Of a stretch of DNA of 64,000 nucleotides, positions 49,572 through 60,900 are shown in pieces (position 1 is the stretch's first letter; every line of letters begins with the position of its first letter). The DNA comes from Fasciola hepatica (lineage: Eukaryota > Platyhelminthes > Trematoda > Plagiorchiida > Fasciolidae). The notes beneath the pieces were generated by a model. It was not told where the DNA came from. It saw only the letters and a list, made by a program, of their open reading frames with translations, and did not search any database. The stretch covers positions 29,344,501 through 29,408,500 of the forward strand of contig CANUEZ040000047.1 in NCBI GenBank assembly GCA_948099385.1, in the 5' to 3' direction. Position numbers and translations under genes: made by a program.

Positions 49572-52500
49572 GCTGCATCATGAATCATATTATATACAAA
49601 TCTAATCTGCTACTACTCAATTGCAAATAGTAAGCAAGCTGTGTAGGTTGTTCATAACGGAATGTGTTCGTTGTACTTAGGCCCGTACAGAGAAGTGATC
49701 GATCATAGGAGTCGATCGGTGTGTGGGAAGCTTGTTGTTAGCGTTCAAAATCCAGTGATGGAAGGGTGCTATATGATGTAGTGTAGATGTTGAACAATCC
49801 GTTGAGAGCCATCGCGGATAGCCTTGCGGTTAAGGTGTTCGATTCACAGTCGTTGAGCCTGTGTTCGAGTGGCCGTGGGGGCTCGGTGCATGTGCACTGC
49901 TCATCATTCCCAACAAGGATGAAACAGCTGTACAGTGCATATCCATGCTTTTCAATGGTCAGTTGAGCGTTCAAGCTGCATCATGAATCATATTATATAC
50001 AAATCTAATCTGCTACTACTCAATTGCAAATAGTAAGCAAGCTGTGTAGGTTGTTCATAACGGAATGTGTTCGTTGTACTTAGGCCCGTACAGAGAAGTG
50101 ATCGATCATAGGAGTCGATCGGTGTGTGGGAAGCTTGTTGTTAGCGTTCAAAATCCAGTTATGGAAGGGTGCTATATGATGTAGTGTAGATGTTGAACAA
50201 ACCGTTGAGAGCCATCGCGGATAGCCTTGCGGTTAAGGTGTTCGATTCACAGTCGTTGAGCCTGTGTTCGAGTGGCCGTGGGGGCTCGGTGCATGTGCAC
50301 TGCTCATCATTCCCAACAAGGATGAAACAGCTGTACAGTGCATATCCATGCTTTTCAATGGTCAGTTGAGCGTTCAAGCTGCATCATGAATCATGTTATA
50401 TACAAATCTAATCTGCTACTACTCAATTGCAAATAGTAAGCAAGCTGTGTAGGTTGTTCATAAGGGAATGTGTTCGTTGTACTTAGGCCCGTACAGAGAA
50501 GTGATCGATCATAGGAGTCGATCGGTGTGTGGGAAGCTTGTTGTTAGCGTTCAAAATCCAGTGATGGAAGGGTGCTATATGATGTAGTGTAGATGTTGAA
50601 CAAACCGTTGAGAGCCATCGCGGATAGCTTTGCGGTTAAGGTGTTCGATTCACAGTCGTTGAGCCTGTGTTCGAGTGGCCGTGGGGGCTCGGTGCATGTG
50701 CACTGCTCATCATTCCCAACAAGGATGAAACAGCTGTACAGTGCATATCCATGCTTTTCAATGGTCAGTTGAGCGTTCAAGCTGCATCATGAATCATATT
50801 ATATACAAATCTAATCTGCTACTACTCAATTGCAAATAGTAAGCAAGCTGTGTAGGTTGTTCATAAGGGAATGTGTTCGTTGTACTTAGGCCCGTACAGA
50901 GACGTGGTCGATCATAGGAGTCGATCGGTGTGTGGGAAGCTTGTTGATACCGTTCAAAATCCAGTGATGGAAGGGTGCTATATGATGTAGTGTAGATGTT
51001 GAACAAACCGTTGAGAGCGATCGCGGATAGCCTTGCGGTTAAGGTGTTCGATTCACAGTCGTTGAGCCTGTGTTCGAGTGGCCGTGGGGGCTCGGTGCAT
51101 GTGCACTGCTCATCATTCCCAACAAGGATGAAACAGCTGTACAGTGCATCACCATGCTTTTCAATGGTCAGTTGAGCGTTCAAGCTGCATCATGAATCAT
51201 ATTATATGCAAATCTAATCTGCTACTACTCAATTGCAAATAGTAAGCAAGCTGTGTAGGATGTTCATAACGGAATTTGTTCGTTGTACTTAGGCCCGTAC
51301 AGAGAAGTGATCGATCATAGGAGTCGATCGGTGTGTGGGAAGCTTGTTGTTACCGTTCAAAATCCAGTTATGGAAGGGTGCTATATGATGTAGTGTAGAT
51401 GTTGAACAAACCGTTGAGAGCCATCGCGGATAGCCTTGCGGTTAAGGTGTTCGATTCACAGTCGTTGAGCCTGTGTTCGAGTGGCCGTGGGGTCTCGGTG
51501 CATGTGCACTGCTCATCATTCCCAACAAGGATGAAACAGCTGTACAGTGCATATCCATGCTTTTCAATGGTCAGTTGAGCGTTCAAGCTGCATCATGAAT
51601 CATATTATATGCAAATCTAATCTGCTACTACTCAATTGCAAATAGTAAGCAAGCTGTGTAGGTTGTTCATAAGGGAATGTGTTCGTTGTACTTAGGCCCG
51701 TACAGAGAAGTGATCGATCATAGGAGTCGATCGGTGTGTGGGAAGCTTGTTGTTAGCGTTCAAAATCCAGTGATGGAAGGGTGCTATATGATGTAGTGTA
51801 GATGTTGAACAAACCGTTGAGAGCCATCGCGGATAGCCTTGCGGTTAAGGTGTTCGATTCACAGTCGTTGAGCCTGTGTTCGAGTGGCCGTGGGGTCTCG
51901 GTGCATGTGCACTGCTCATCATTCCCAACAAGGATGAAACAGCTGTACAGTGCATATCCATGCTTTTCAATGGTCAGTTGAGCGTTCAAGCTGCATCATG
52001 AATCATATTATATGCAAATCTAATCTGCTACTACTCAATTGCAAATAGTAAGCAAGCTGTGTAGGTTGTTCATAAGGGAATTTGTTCGTTGTACTTAGGC
52101 CCGTACAGAGAAGTGATCGATCATAGGAGTCGATCGGTGTGTGGGAAGCTTGTTGTTAGCGTTCAAAATCCAGTGATGGAAGGGTGCTATATGATGTAGT
52201 GTAGATGTTGAACAAACCGTTGAGAGCCATCGCGGATAGCCTTGCGGTTAAGGTGTTCGATTCACAGTCGTTGAGCCTGTGTTCGAGTGGCCGTGGGGGC
52301 TCGGTGCATGTGCACTGCTCATCATTCCCAACAAGGATGAAACAGCTGTACAGTGCATATCCATGCTTTTCAATGGTCAGTTGAGCGTTCAAGGTGCATC
52401 ATGAATCATATCATATACAAATCCAATCTGCTACTACTCAATTGCAAATAGTAAGCAAGCTGTGTAGGTTGTTCATAAGGGAATGTGTTCGTTGTACTTA

Positions 52501-55279
52501 GGCCCGTACAGAGAAGTGATCGATCATAGGAGTCGATCGGTGTGTGGGAAGCTTGTTGTTACCGTTCAAAATCCAGTGATGGAAGGGTGCTATATGATGT
52601 AGTGTAGATGTTGAACAAACCGTGGTGAGCCATCGCGGATAGCCTTGCGGTTAAGGTGTTCGATTCACAGTCGTTGAGCCTGTGTTCGAGTGGCCGTGGG
52701 GGCTCGGTGCATGTGCACTGCTCATCATTCCCAACAAGGATGAAACAGCTGTACAGTGCATATCCATGCTTTTCAATGGTCACTTGAGCGTTCAAGCTGC
52801 ATCATGAATCATATTATATACAAATCTAATCTGCTACTACTCAATTGCAAATAGTAAGCAAGCTGTGTAGGATGTTCATAACGGAATTTGTTCGTTGTAC
52901 TTAGGCCCGTACAGAGAAGTGATCGATCATAGGAGTCGATCGGTGTGTGGGAAGCTTGTTGTTAGCGTTCAAAATCCAGTGATGGAAGGGTGCTATATGA
53001 TGTAGTGTAGATGTTGAACAAACCGTTGAGAGCCATCGCGGATAGCCTTGCGGTTAAGGTGTTCGATTCACAGTCGTTGAGCCTGTGTTCGAGTGGCCGT
53101 GGGGTCTCGGTGCATGTGCACTGCTCATCATTCCCAACAAGGATGAAACAGCTGTACAGTGCATATCCATGCTTTTCAATGGTCAGTTGAGCGTTCAAGC
53201 TGCATCATGAATCATATTATATACAAATCTAATCTGCTACTACTCAATTGCAAATAGTAAGCAAGCTGTGTAGGTTGTTCATAACGGAATGTGTTCGTTG
53301 TACTTAGGCCCGTACAGAGACGTGATCGATCATAGGAGTCGATCGGTGTGTGGGAAGCTTGTTGTTAGCGTTCAAAATCCAGTGATGGAAGGGTGCTATA
53401 TGATGTAGTGTAGATGTTGAACAAACCGTTGAGAGCCATCGCGGATAGCCTTGCGGTTAAGGTGTTCGATTCACAGTCGTTGAGCCTGTGTTCGAGTGGC
53501 CGTGGGGGCTCGGTGCATGTGCACTGCTCATCATTCCCAACAAGGATGAAACAGCTGTACAGTGCATATCCATGCTTTTCAATGGTCAGTTGAGCGTTCA
53601 AGCTGCATCATGAATCATATTATATACAAATCTAATCTGCTACTACTCAATTGCAAATAGTAAGCAAGCTGTGTAGGTTGTTCATAACGGAATGAGTTCG
53701 TTGTACTTAGGCCCGTACAGAGAAGTGATCGATCATAGGAGTCGATCGGTGTGTGGGAAGCTTGTTGATACCGTTCAAAATCCAGTGATGGAAGGGTGCT
53801 ATATGATGTAGTGTAGATGTTGAACAAACCGTTGAGAGCGATCGCGGATAGCCTTGCGGTTAAGGTGTTCGATTCACAGTCGTTGAGCCTGTGTTCGAGT
53901 GGCCGTGGGGTCTCGGTGCATGTGCACTGCTCATCATTCCCAACAAGGATGAAACAGCTGTACAGTGCATATCCATGCTTTTCAATGGTCAGTTGAGCGT
54001 TCAAGCTGCATCATGAATCATATTATATGCAAATCTAATCTGCTACTACTCAATTGCAAATAGTAAGCAAGCTGTGTAGGTTGTTCATAAGGGAATGTGT
54101 TCGTTGTACTTAGGCCCGTACAGAGAAGTGATCGATCATAGGAGTCGATCGGTGTGTGGGAAGCTTGTTGTTACCGTTCAAAATCCAGTGATGGAAGGGT
54201 GCTATATGATGTAGTGTAGATGTTGAACAAACCGTTGAGAGCCATCGCGGATAGCCTTGCGGTTAAGGTGTTCGATTCACAGTCGTTGAGCCTGTGTTCG
54301 AGTGGCCGTGGGGGCTCGGTGCATGTGCACTGCTCATCATTCCCAACAAGGATGAAACAGCTGTACAGTGCATATCCATGCTTTTCAATGGTCAGTTGAG
54401 CGTTCAAGCTGCATCATGAATCATATTATATACAAATCTAATCTGCTACTACTCAATTGCAAATAGTAAGCAAGCTGTGTAGGTTGTTCATAACGGAATG
54501 TGTTCGTTGTACTTAGGCCCGTACAGAGAAGTGATCGATCATAGGAGTCGATCGGTGTGTGGGAAGCTTGTTGTTACCGTTCAAAATCCAGTGATGGAAG
54601 GGTGCTATATGATGTAGTGTAGATGTTGAACAAACCGTTGAGAGCCATCGCAGATAGCTTTGCGGTTAAGGTGTTCGATTCACAGTCGTTGAGCCTGTGT
54701 TCGAGTGGCCGTGGGGGCTCGGTGCATGTGCACTGCTCATCATTCCCAACAAGGATGAAACAGCTGTACAGTGCATATCCATGCTTTTCAATGGTCAGTT
54801 GAGCGTTCAAGCTGCATCATGAATCATGTTATATACAAATCTAATATGCTACTACTCAATTGCAAATAGTAAGCAAGCTGTGTAGGTTGTTCATAAGGGA
54901 ATGTGTTCGTTGTACTTAGGCCCGTACAGAGAAGTGATCGATCATAGGAGTCGATCGGTGTGTGGGAAGCTTGTTGTTAGCGTTCAAAATCCAGTGATGG
55001 AAGGGTGCTATATGATGTAGTGTAGATGTTGAACAAACCGTTGAGAGCCATCGCGGATAGCCTTGCGGTTAAGGTGTTCGATTCACAGTCGTTGAGCCTG
55101 TGTTCGAGTGGCCGTGGGGGCTCGGTGCATGTGCACTGCTCATCATTCCCAACAAGGATGAAACAGCTGTACAATGCATATCCATGCTTTTCAATGGTCA
55201 GTTGAGCGTTCAAGCTGCATCATGAATCATATTATATACAAATCTAATCTGCTACTACTCAATTGCAAATAGTAAGCAA

Positions 55280-58200
55280 GCTGTGTAGGTTGTTCATAAC
55301 GGAATGTGTTAGTTGTACTTAGGCCCGTACAGAGAAGTGATCGATCATAGGAGTGGATCTGTGTGTGGGAAGCTTGTTGTTACCGTTCAAAATCCAGTGA
55401 TGGAAGGGTGCTATATGATGTAGTGTAGATGTTGAACAAACCGTTGAGAGCCATCGCGGATAGCCTTGCGGTTAAGATGTTCGATTCACAGTCGTTGAGC
55501 CTGTGTTCGAGTCGCCGTTTGGCCTCGGTGCATGTGCACTGCTCATCATTCCCAACAAGGATGAAACAGCTGTACAGTGCATATCCATGCTTTTCAATGG
55601 TCAGTTGAGCGTTTAAGCTGCATCATGAATCATGTTATATACAAATCTAATATGCTACTACTCAATTGCAAATAGTAAGCAAGCTGTGTAGGTTGTTCAT
55701 AAGGGAATGTGTTCGTTGTACTTAGGCCCGTACAGAGAAGTGATCGATCATATGAGTCGATCGGTGTGTGGGAAGCTTGTTGTTAGCGTTCAAAATCCAG
55801 TGATGGAAGGGTGCTATATGATGTAGTGTAGATGTTGAACAAACCGTTGAGAGCCATCGCGGATAGCCTTGCGGTTAAGGTGTTCGATTCACAGTCGTTG
55901 AGCCTGTGTTCGAGTGGCCGTGGGGGCTCGGTGCATGTGCACTGCTCATCAATCCCAACAAGGATGAAACAGCTGTACAATGCATATCCATGCTATTCAA
56001 TGGTCAGTTGAGCGTTCAAGCTGCATCATGAATCATATTATATACAAATCTAATCTGCTACTACTCAATTGCAAATAGTAAGCAAGCTGTGTAGGTTGTT
56101 CATAAGGGAATTTGTTCGTTGTACTTAGGCCCGTACAGAGACGTGATCGATCATAGGAGTCGATCGGTGTGTGGGAAGCTTGTTGTTACCGTTCAAAATC
56201 CAGTGATGGAAGGGTGCTATATGATGTAGTGTAGATGTTGAACAAACCGTTGAGAGCCATCGCGGATAGCCTTGCGGTTAAGGTGTTCGATTCACAGTCG
56301 TTCAGCCTGTGTTCGAGTTGCCGTGGGGTCTCGGTGCATGTGCACTGCTGATCATTCCCAACAAGGTTGAAACAGCTGTACAGTGCATATCCATGCTTTT
56401 CAATGGTCAGTTGAGCGTTCAAGCTGCATCATGAATCATATCATATACAAATCTAATCTGCTACTACTTAATTGCAAATAGTAAGCAAGCTGTGTAGGTT
56501 GTTCATAAGGGAATGTGTTCGTTGTACTTAGGCCCGTACAGAGAAGTGATCGATCATAGGAGTCGATCGGTGTGTGGGAAGCTTGTTGTTACCGTTCAAA
56601 ATCCAGTGATGGAAGGGTGCTATATGATGTAGTGTAGATGTTGAACAAACCGTTGAGAGCGATCGCGGATAGCCTTGCGGTTAAGGTGTTCGATTCACAG
56701 TCGTTGAGCCTGTGTTCGAGTCGCCGTTTGGCCTCGGTGCATGTGCACTGCTCATCATTCCCAACAAGGATGAAACAGCTGTACAGTGCATATCCATGCT
56801 TTTCAATGGTCAGTTGAGCGTTTAAGCTGCATCATGAATCATGTTATATACAAATCTATTATGCTACTACTCAATTGCAAATAGTAAGCAAGCTGTGTAG
56901 GTTGTTCATAACGGAATGTGTTCGTTGTACTTAGGCCCGTACAGAGAAGTGATCGATCATAGGAGTCGATCGGTGTGTGTGAAGCTTGTTGTTACCGTTC
57001 AAAATCCAGTTATGGAAGGGTGCTATATGATGTAGTGTAGATGTTGAACAAACCGTGGTGAGCCATCGCGGATAGCCTTGCGGTTAAGGTGTTCGATTCA
57101 CAGTCGTTGAGCCTGTGTTATAGTGGCCGTGGGGGCTCGGTGCATGTGCACTGCTCATCAATCCCAACAAGGATGAAACAGCTGTACAATGCATATCCAT
57201 GCTATTCAATGGTCAGTTGAGCGTTCAAGCTGCATCATGAATCATATTATATACAAATCTAATCTGCTACTACTCAATTGCAAATAGTAAGCAAGCTGTG
57301 TAGGTTGTTCATAAGGGAATTTGTTCGTTGTACTTAGACCCGTACAGAGAAGTGATCGATCATAGGAGTCGATCGGTGTGTGGGAAGCTTGTTGTTACCG
57401 TTCAAAATCCAGTGATGGAAGGGTGCTATATGATGTAGTGTAGATGTTGAACAAACCGTTGAGAGCCATCGCGGATAGCCTTGCGGTTAAGGTGTTCGAT
57501 TCACAGTCGTTGAGCCTGTGTTCGAGTGGCCGTGGGGGCTCGGTGCATGTGCACTGCTCATCATTCCCAACAAGGATGAAACAGCTGTACAGTGCATATC
57601 CATGCTTTTCAATGGTCAGTTGAGCGTTCAAGCTGCATCATGAATCATATCATATACAAATCTAATATGCTACTACTTAATTGCAAATAGTAAGCAAGCT
57701 GTGTATGTTGTTCATAAGGGAATGTGTTCGTTGTACTTAGGCCCGTACAGGGAAGTGATCGATCATAGGAGTCGATCGGTGTGTGGGAAGCTTGTTGTTA
57801 CCGTTCAAAATCCAGTTATGGAAGGGTGCTATATGATGTAGTGTAGATGTTGAACAAACCGTTGAGAGCCATCGCGGATAGCTTTGCGGTTAAGGTGTTC
57901 GATTCACAGTCGTTGAGCCTGTGTTCGAGTGGCCGTGGGGGCTCGGTGCATGTGCACTGCTCATCAATCCCAACAAGGATGAAACAGCTGTACAATGCAT
58001 ATCCATGCTTTTCAATGGTCAGTTGAGCGTTCAAGCTGCATCATGAATCATATTATATACAAATCTAATCTGCTACTACTCAATTGCAAATAGTAAGCAA
58101 GCTGTGTAGGTTGTTCATAACGGAATGTGTTCGTTGTACTTAGGCCCGTACAGAGAAGTGATCGATCATAGGAGTCGATCGGTGTGTGGGAAGCTTGTTG

Positions 58201-60900
58201 TTACCGTTCAAAATCCAGTTATGGAAGGGTGCTATATGATGTAGTGTAGATGTTGAACAAACCGTTGAGAGCCATCGCGGATAGCCTTGCGGTTAAGGTG
58301 TTCGATTCACAGTCGTTGAGCCTGTGTTCGAGTGGCCGTGGGGGCTCGGTGCATGTGCACTGCTCATCAATCCCAACAAGGATGAAACAGCTGTACAATG
58401 CATATCCATGCTATTCAATGGTCAGTTGAGCGTTCAAGCTGCATCATGAATCATATTATATACAAATCTAATCTGCTACTACTCAATTGCAAATAGTAAG
58501 CAAGCTGTGTAGGTTGTTCATAACGGAATGTGTTCGTTGTACTTAGACCCGTACAGATAAGTGATCGATCATAGGAGTCGATCGGTGTGTGGGAAGCTTG
58601 TTGTTACCGTTCAAAATCCAGTGATGGAAGGGTGCTATATGATGTAGTGTAGATGTTGAACAAACCGTTGAGAGCCATCGCGGATAGCCTTGCGGTTAAG
58701 GTGTTCGATTCACAGTCGTTGAGCCTGTGTTCGAGTCGCCGTGGGGGCTCGGTGCATGTGCACTGCTCATCATTCCCAACAAGGATGAAACAGCTGTACA
58801 GTGCATATCCATGCTTTTCAATGGTCAGTTGAGCGTTCAAGCTGCATCATGAATCATATCATATACAAATCTAATCTGCTACTACTTAATTGCAAATAGT
58901 AAGCAAGCTGTGTAGGTTGTTCATAAGGGAATGTGTTCGTTGTACTTAGGCCCGTACAGAGAAGTGATCGATCATAGGAGTCGATCGGTGTGTGGGAAGC
59001 TTGTTGTTACCGTTCAAAATCCAGTGATGGAAGGGTGCTATATGATGTAGTGTAGATGTTGAACAAACCGTTGAGAGCCATCGCGGATAGCCTTGCGGTT
59101 AAGGTGTTCGATTCACAGTCGTTGAGCCTGTGTTCGAGTCGCCGTTTGGCCTCGGTGCATGTGCACTGCTCATCATTCCCAACAAGGATGAAACAGCTGT
59201 ACAGTGCATATCCATGCTTTTCAATGGTCAGTTGAGCGTTTAAGCTGCATCATGAATCATGTTATATACAAATCTAATATGCTACTACTCAATTGCAAAT
59301 AGTAAGCAAGCTGTGTCAGTTGTTCATAAGGGAATTTGTTCGTTGTCCTTAGGCCCGTACAGAGAAGTGATCGATCATAGGAGTCGATCGGTGTGTGGGA
59401 AGCTTGTTGTTACCGTTCAAAATCCAGTTATGGAAGGGTGCTATATGATGTAGTGTAGATGTTGAACAAACCGTTGAGAGCCATCGCGGATAGCCTTGCG
59501 GTTAAGGTGTTCGATTCACAGTCGTTGAGCCTGTGTTCGAGTGGCCGTGGGGGCTCGGTGCATGTGCACTGCTCATCAATCCCAACAAGGATGAAACAGC
59601 TGTACAATGCATATCCATGCTATTCAATGGTCAGTTGAGCGTTCAAGCTGCATCATGAATCATATTATATACAAATCTAATCTGCTACTACTCAATTGCA
59701 AATAGTAAGCAAGCTGTGTAGGTTGTTCATAAGGGAATTTGTTCGTTGTACTTAGACCCGTACAGAGAAGTGATCGATCATAGGAGTCGATCGGTGTGTG
59801 GGAAGCTTGTTGTTACCGTTCAAAATCCAGTGATGGAAGGGTGCTATATGATGTAGTGTAGATGTTGAACAAACCGTTGAGAGCCATCGCGGATAGCCTT
59901 GCGGTTAAGGTGTTCGATTCACAGTCGTTGAGCCTGTGTTCGAGTGGCCGTGGGGGCTCGGTGCATGTGCACTGCTCATCATTCCCAACAAGGATGAAAC
60001 AGCTGTACAGTGCATATCCATGCTTTTCAATGGTCAGTTGAGCGTTCAAGCTGCATCATGAATCATATCATATACAAATCTAATCTGCTACTACTTAATT
60101 GCAAATAGTAAGCAAGCTGTGTAGGTTGTTCATAAGGGAATGTGTTCGTTGTACTTAGGCCCGTACAGAGAAGTGATCGATCATAGGAGTCGATCGGTGT
60201 GTGGGAAGCTTGTTGTTACCGTTCAAAATCCAGTGATGGAAGGGTGCTATATGATGTAGTGTAGATGTTGAACAAACCGTTGAGAGCCATCGCGGATAGC
60301 CTTGCGGTTAAGGTGTTCGATTCACAGTCGTTGAGCCTGTGTTCGAGTGGCCGTGGGGGCTCGGTGCATGTGCACTGCTCATCATTCCCAACAAGGATGA
60401 AACAGCTGTACAGTGCATATCCATGCTTTTCAATGGTCAGTTGAGCGTTCAAGCTGCATCATGAATCATATTATATACAAATCTAATCTGCTACTACTCA
60501 ATTGCAAATAGTAAGCAAGCTGTGTAGGTTGTTCATAACGGAATGTGTTCGTTGTACTTAGGCCCGTACAGAGAAGTGATCGATCATAGGAGTCGATCGG
60601 TGTGTGGGAAGCTTGTTGTTACCGTTCAAAATCCAGTGATGGAAGGGTGCTATATGATGTAGTGTAGATGTTGAACAAACCGTTGAGAGCCATCGCGGAT
60701 AGCCTTGCGGTTAAGGTGTTCGATTCACAGTCGTTGAGCCTGTGTTCGAGTCGCCGTTTGGCCTCGGTGCATGTGCACTGCTCATCATTCCCAACAAGGA
60801 TGAAACAGCTGTACAGTGCATATCCATGCTATTCAATGGTCAGTTGAGCGTTCAAGCTGCATCATGAATCATATTATATACAAATCTAATCTGCTACTAC
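55280..60900 (+). repeat. Trimer higher-order repeat (1,209-bp period)
   Basis: Several marks recur every 1,209 bp. GCTATTCAATGG is centred on 55,995, 57,204, 58,413, 59,622 and 60,831. ACTTAATTGC occurs near 56,466, 57,675, 58,884 and 60,093. TTAGACC occurs at 57,334, 58,543 and 59,752. The CATCAATCCC stem II variant has its variant base at 55,952, 57,161, 58,370 and 59,579. A CGCCGTTTGGCC variant occurs near 55,516, 56,725, 59,143 and 60,755, off the lattice at the last step, so conversion has partly scrambled the trimer. This is the longest higher-order structure in the window. Confidence 0.75.
56336..56396 (+). ncRNA. Divergent hammerhead-like copy with G5 present
   Basis: Core reads CTGATCA (56,348-56,354): G5 (56,350) matches the hammerhead consensus, while the G8 position is still C. 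Stem II is damaged by A to T at 56,367. The same unit has an altered B box (GTTCGAGTT) and TTCAGCC upstream, making it one of the most divergent copies. With one core guanine and a broken stem II it is still unlikely to be active. Confidence 0.55.

Larger units (their letters stand above)
32011..58600 (+). repeat. Array block R: right subfamily, G allele at B box
   Basis: Almost every copy has AAAATCCAGTGATGG (T at 183, G at 189), an A box of TAGCCTTGCGG and GTTCGAGTG at the B box. Exceptions at the B box include copies near 34.5, 39.8, 46.2, 47.0, 55.5 and 56.7 kb. Up to about 45 kb neighbouring copies are very similar, suggesting recent homogenisation. Beyond 55 kb copies become more divergent and carry a three-monomer higher-order pattern. 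Confidence 0.7.

Noticed and set aside
50794..51183. Longer antisense frames of 129 codons here and at 53,615-54,004, and 98 codons at 49,275-49,571
   Set aside because: Each results from one substitution (GTTGATACC in place of GTTGTTACC) or the 1-bp deletion that removes a stop; these are chance extensions of the same noncoding frame.
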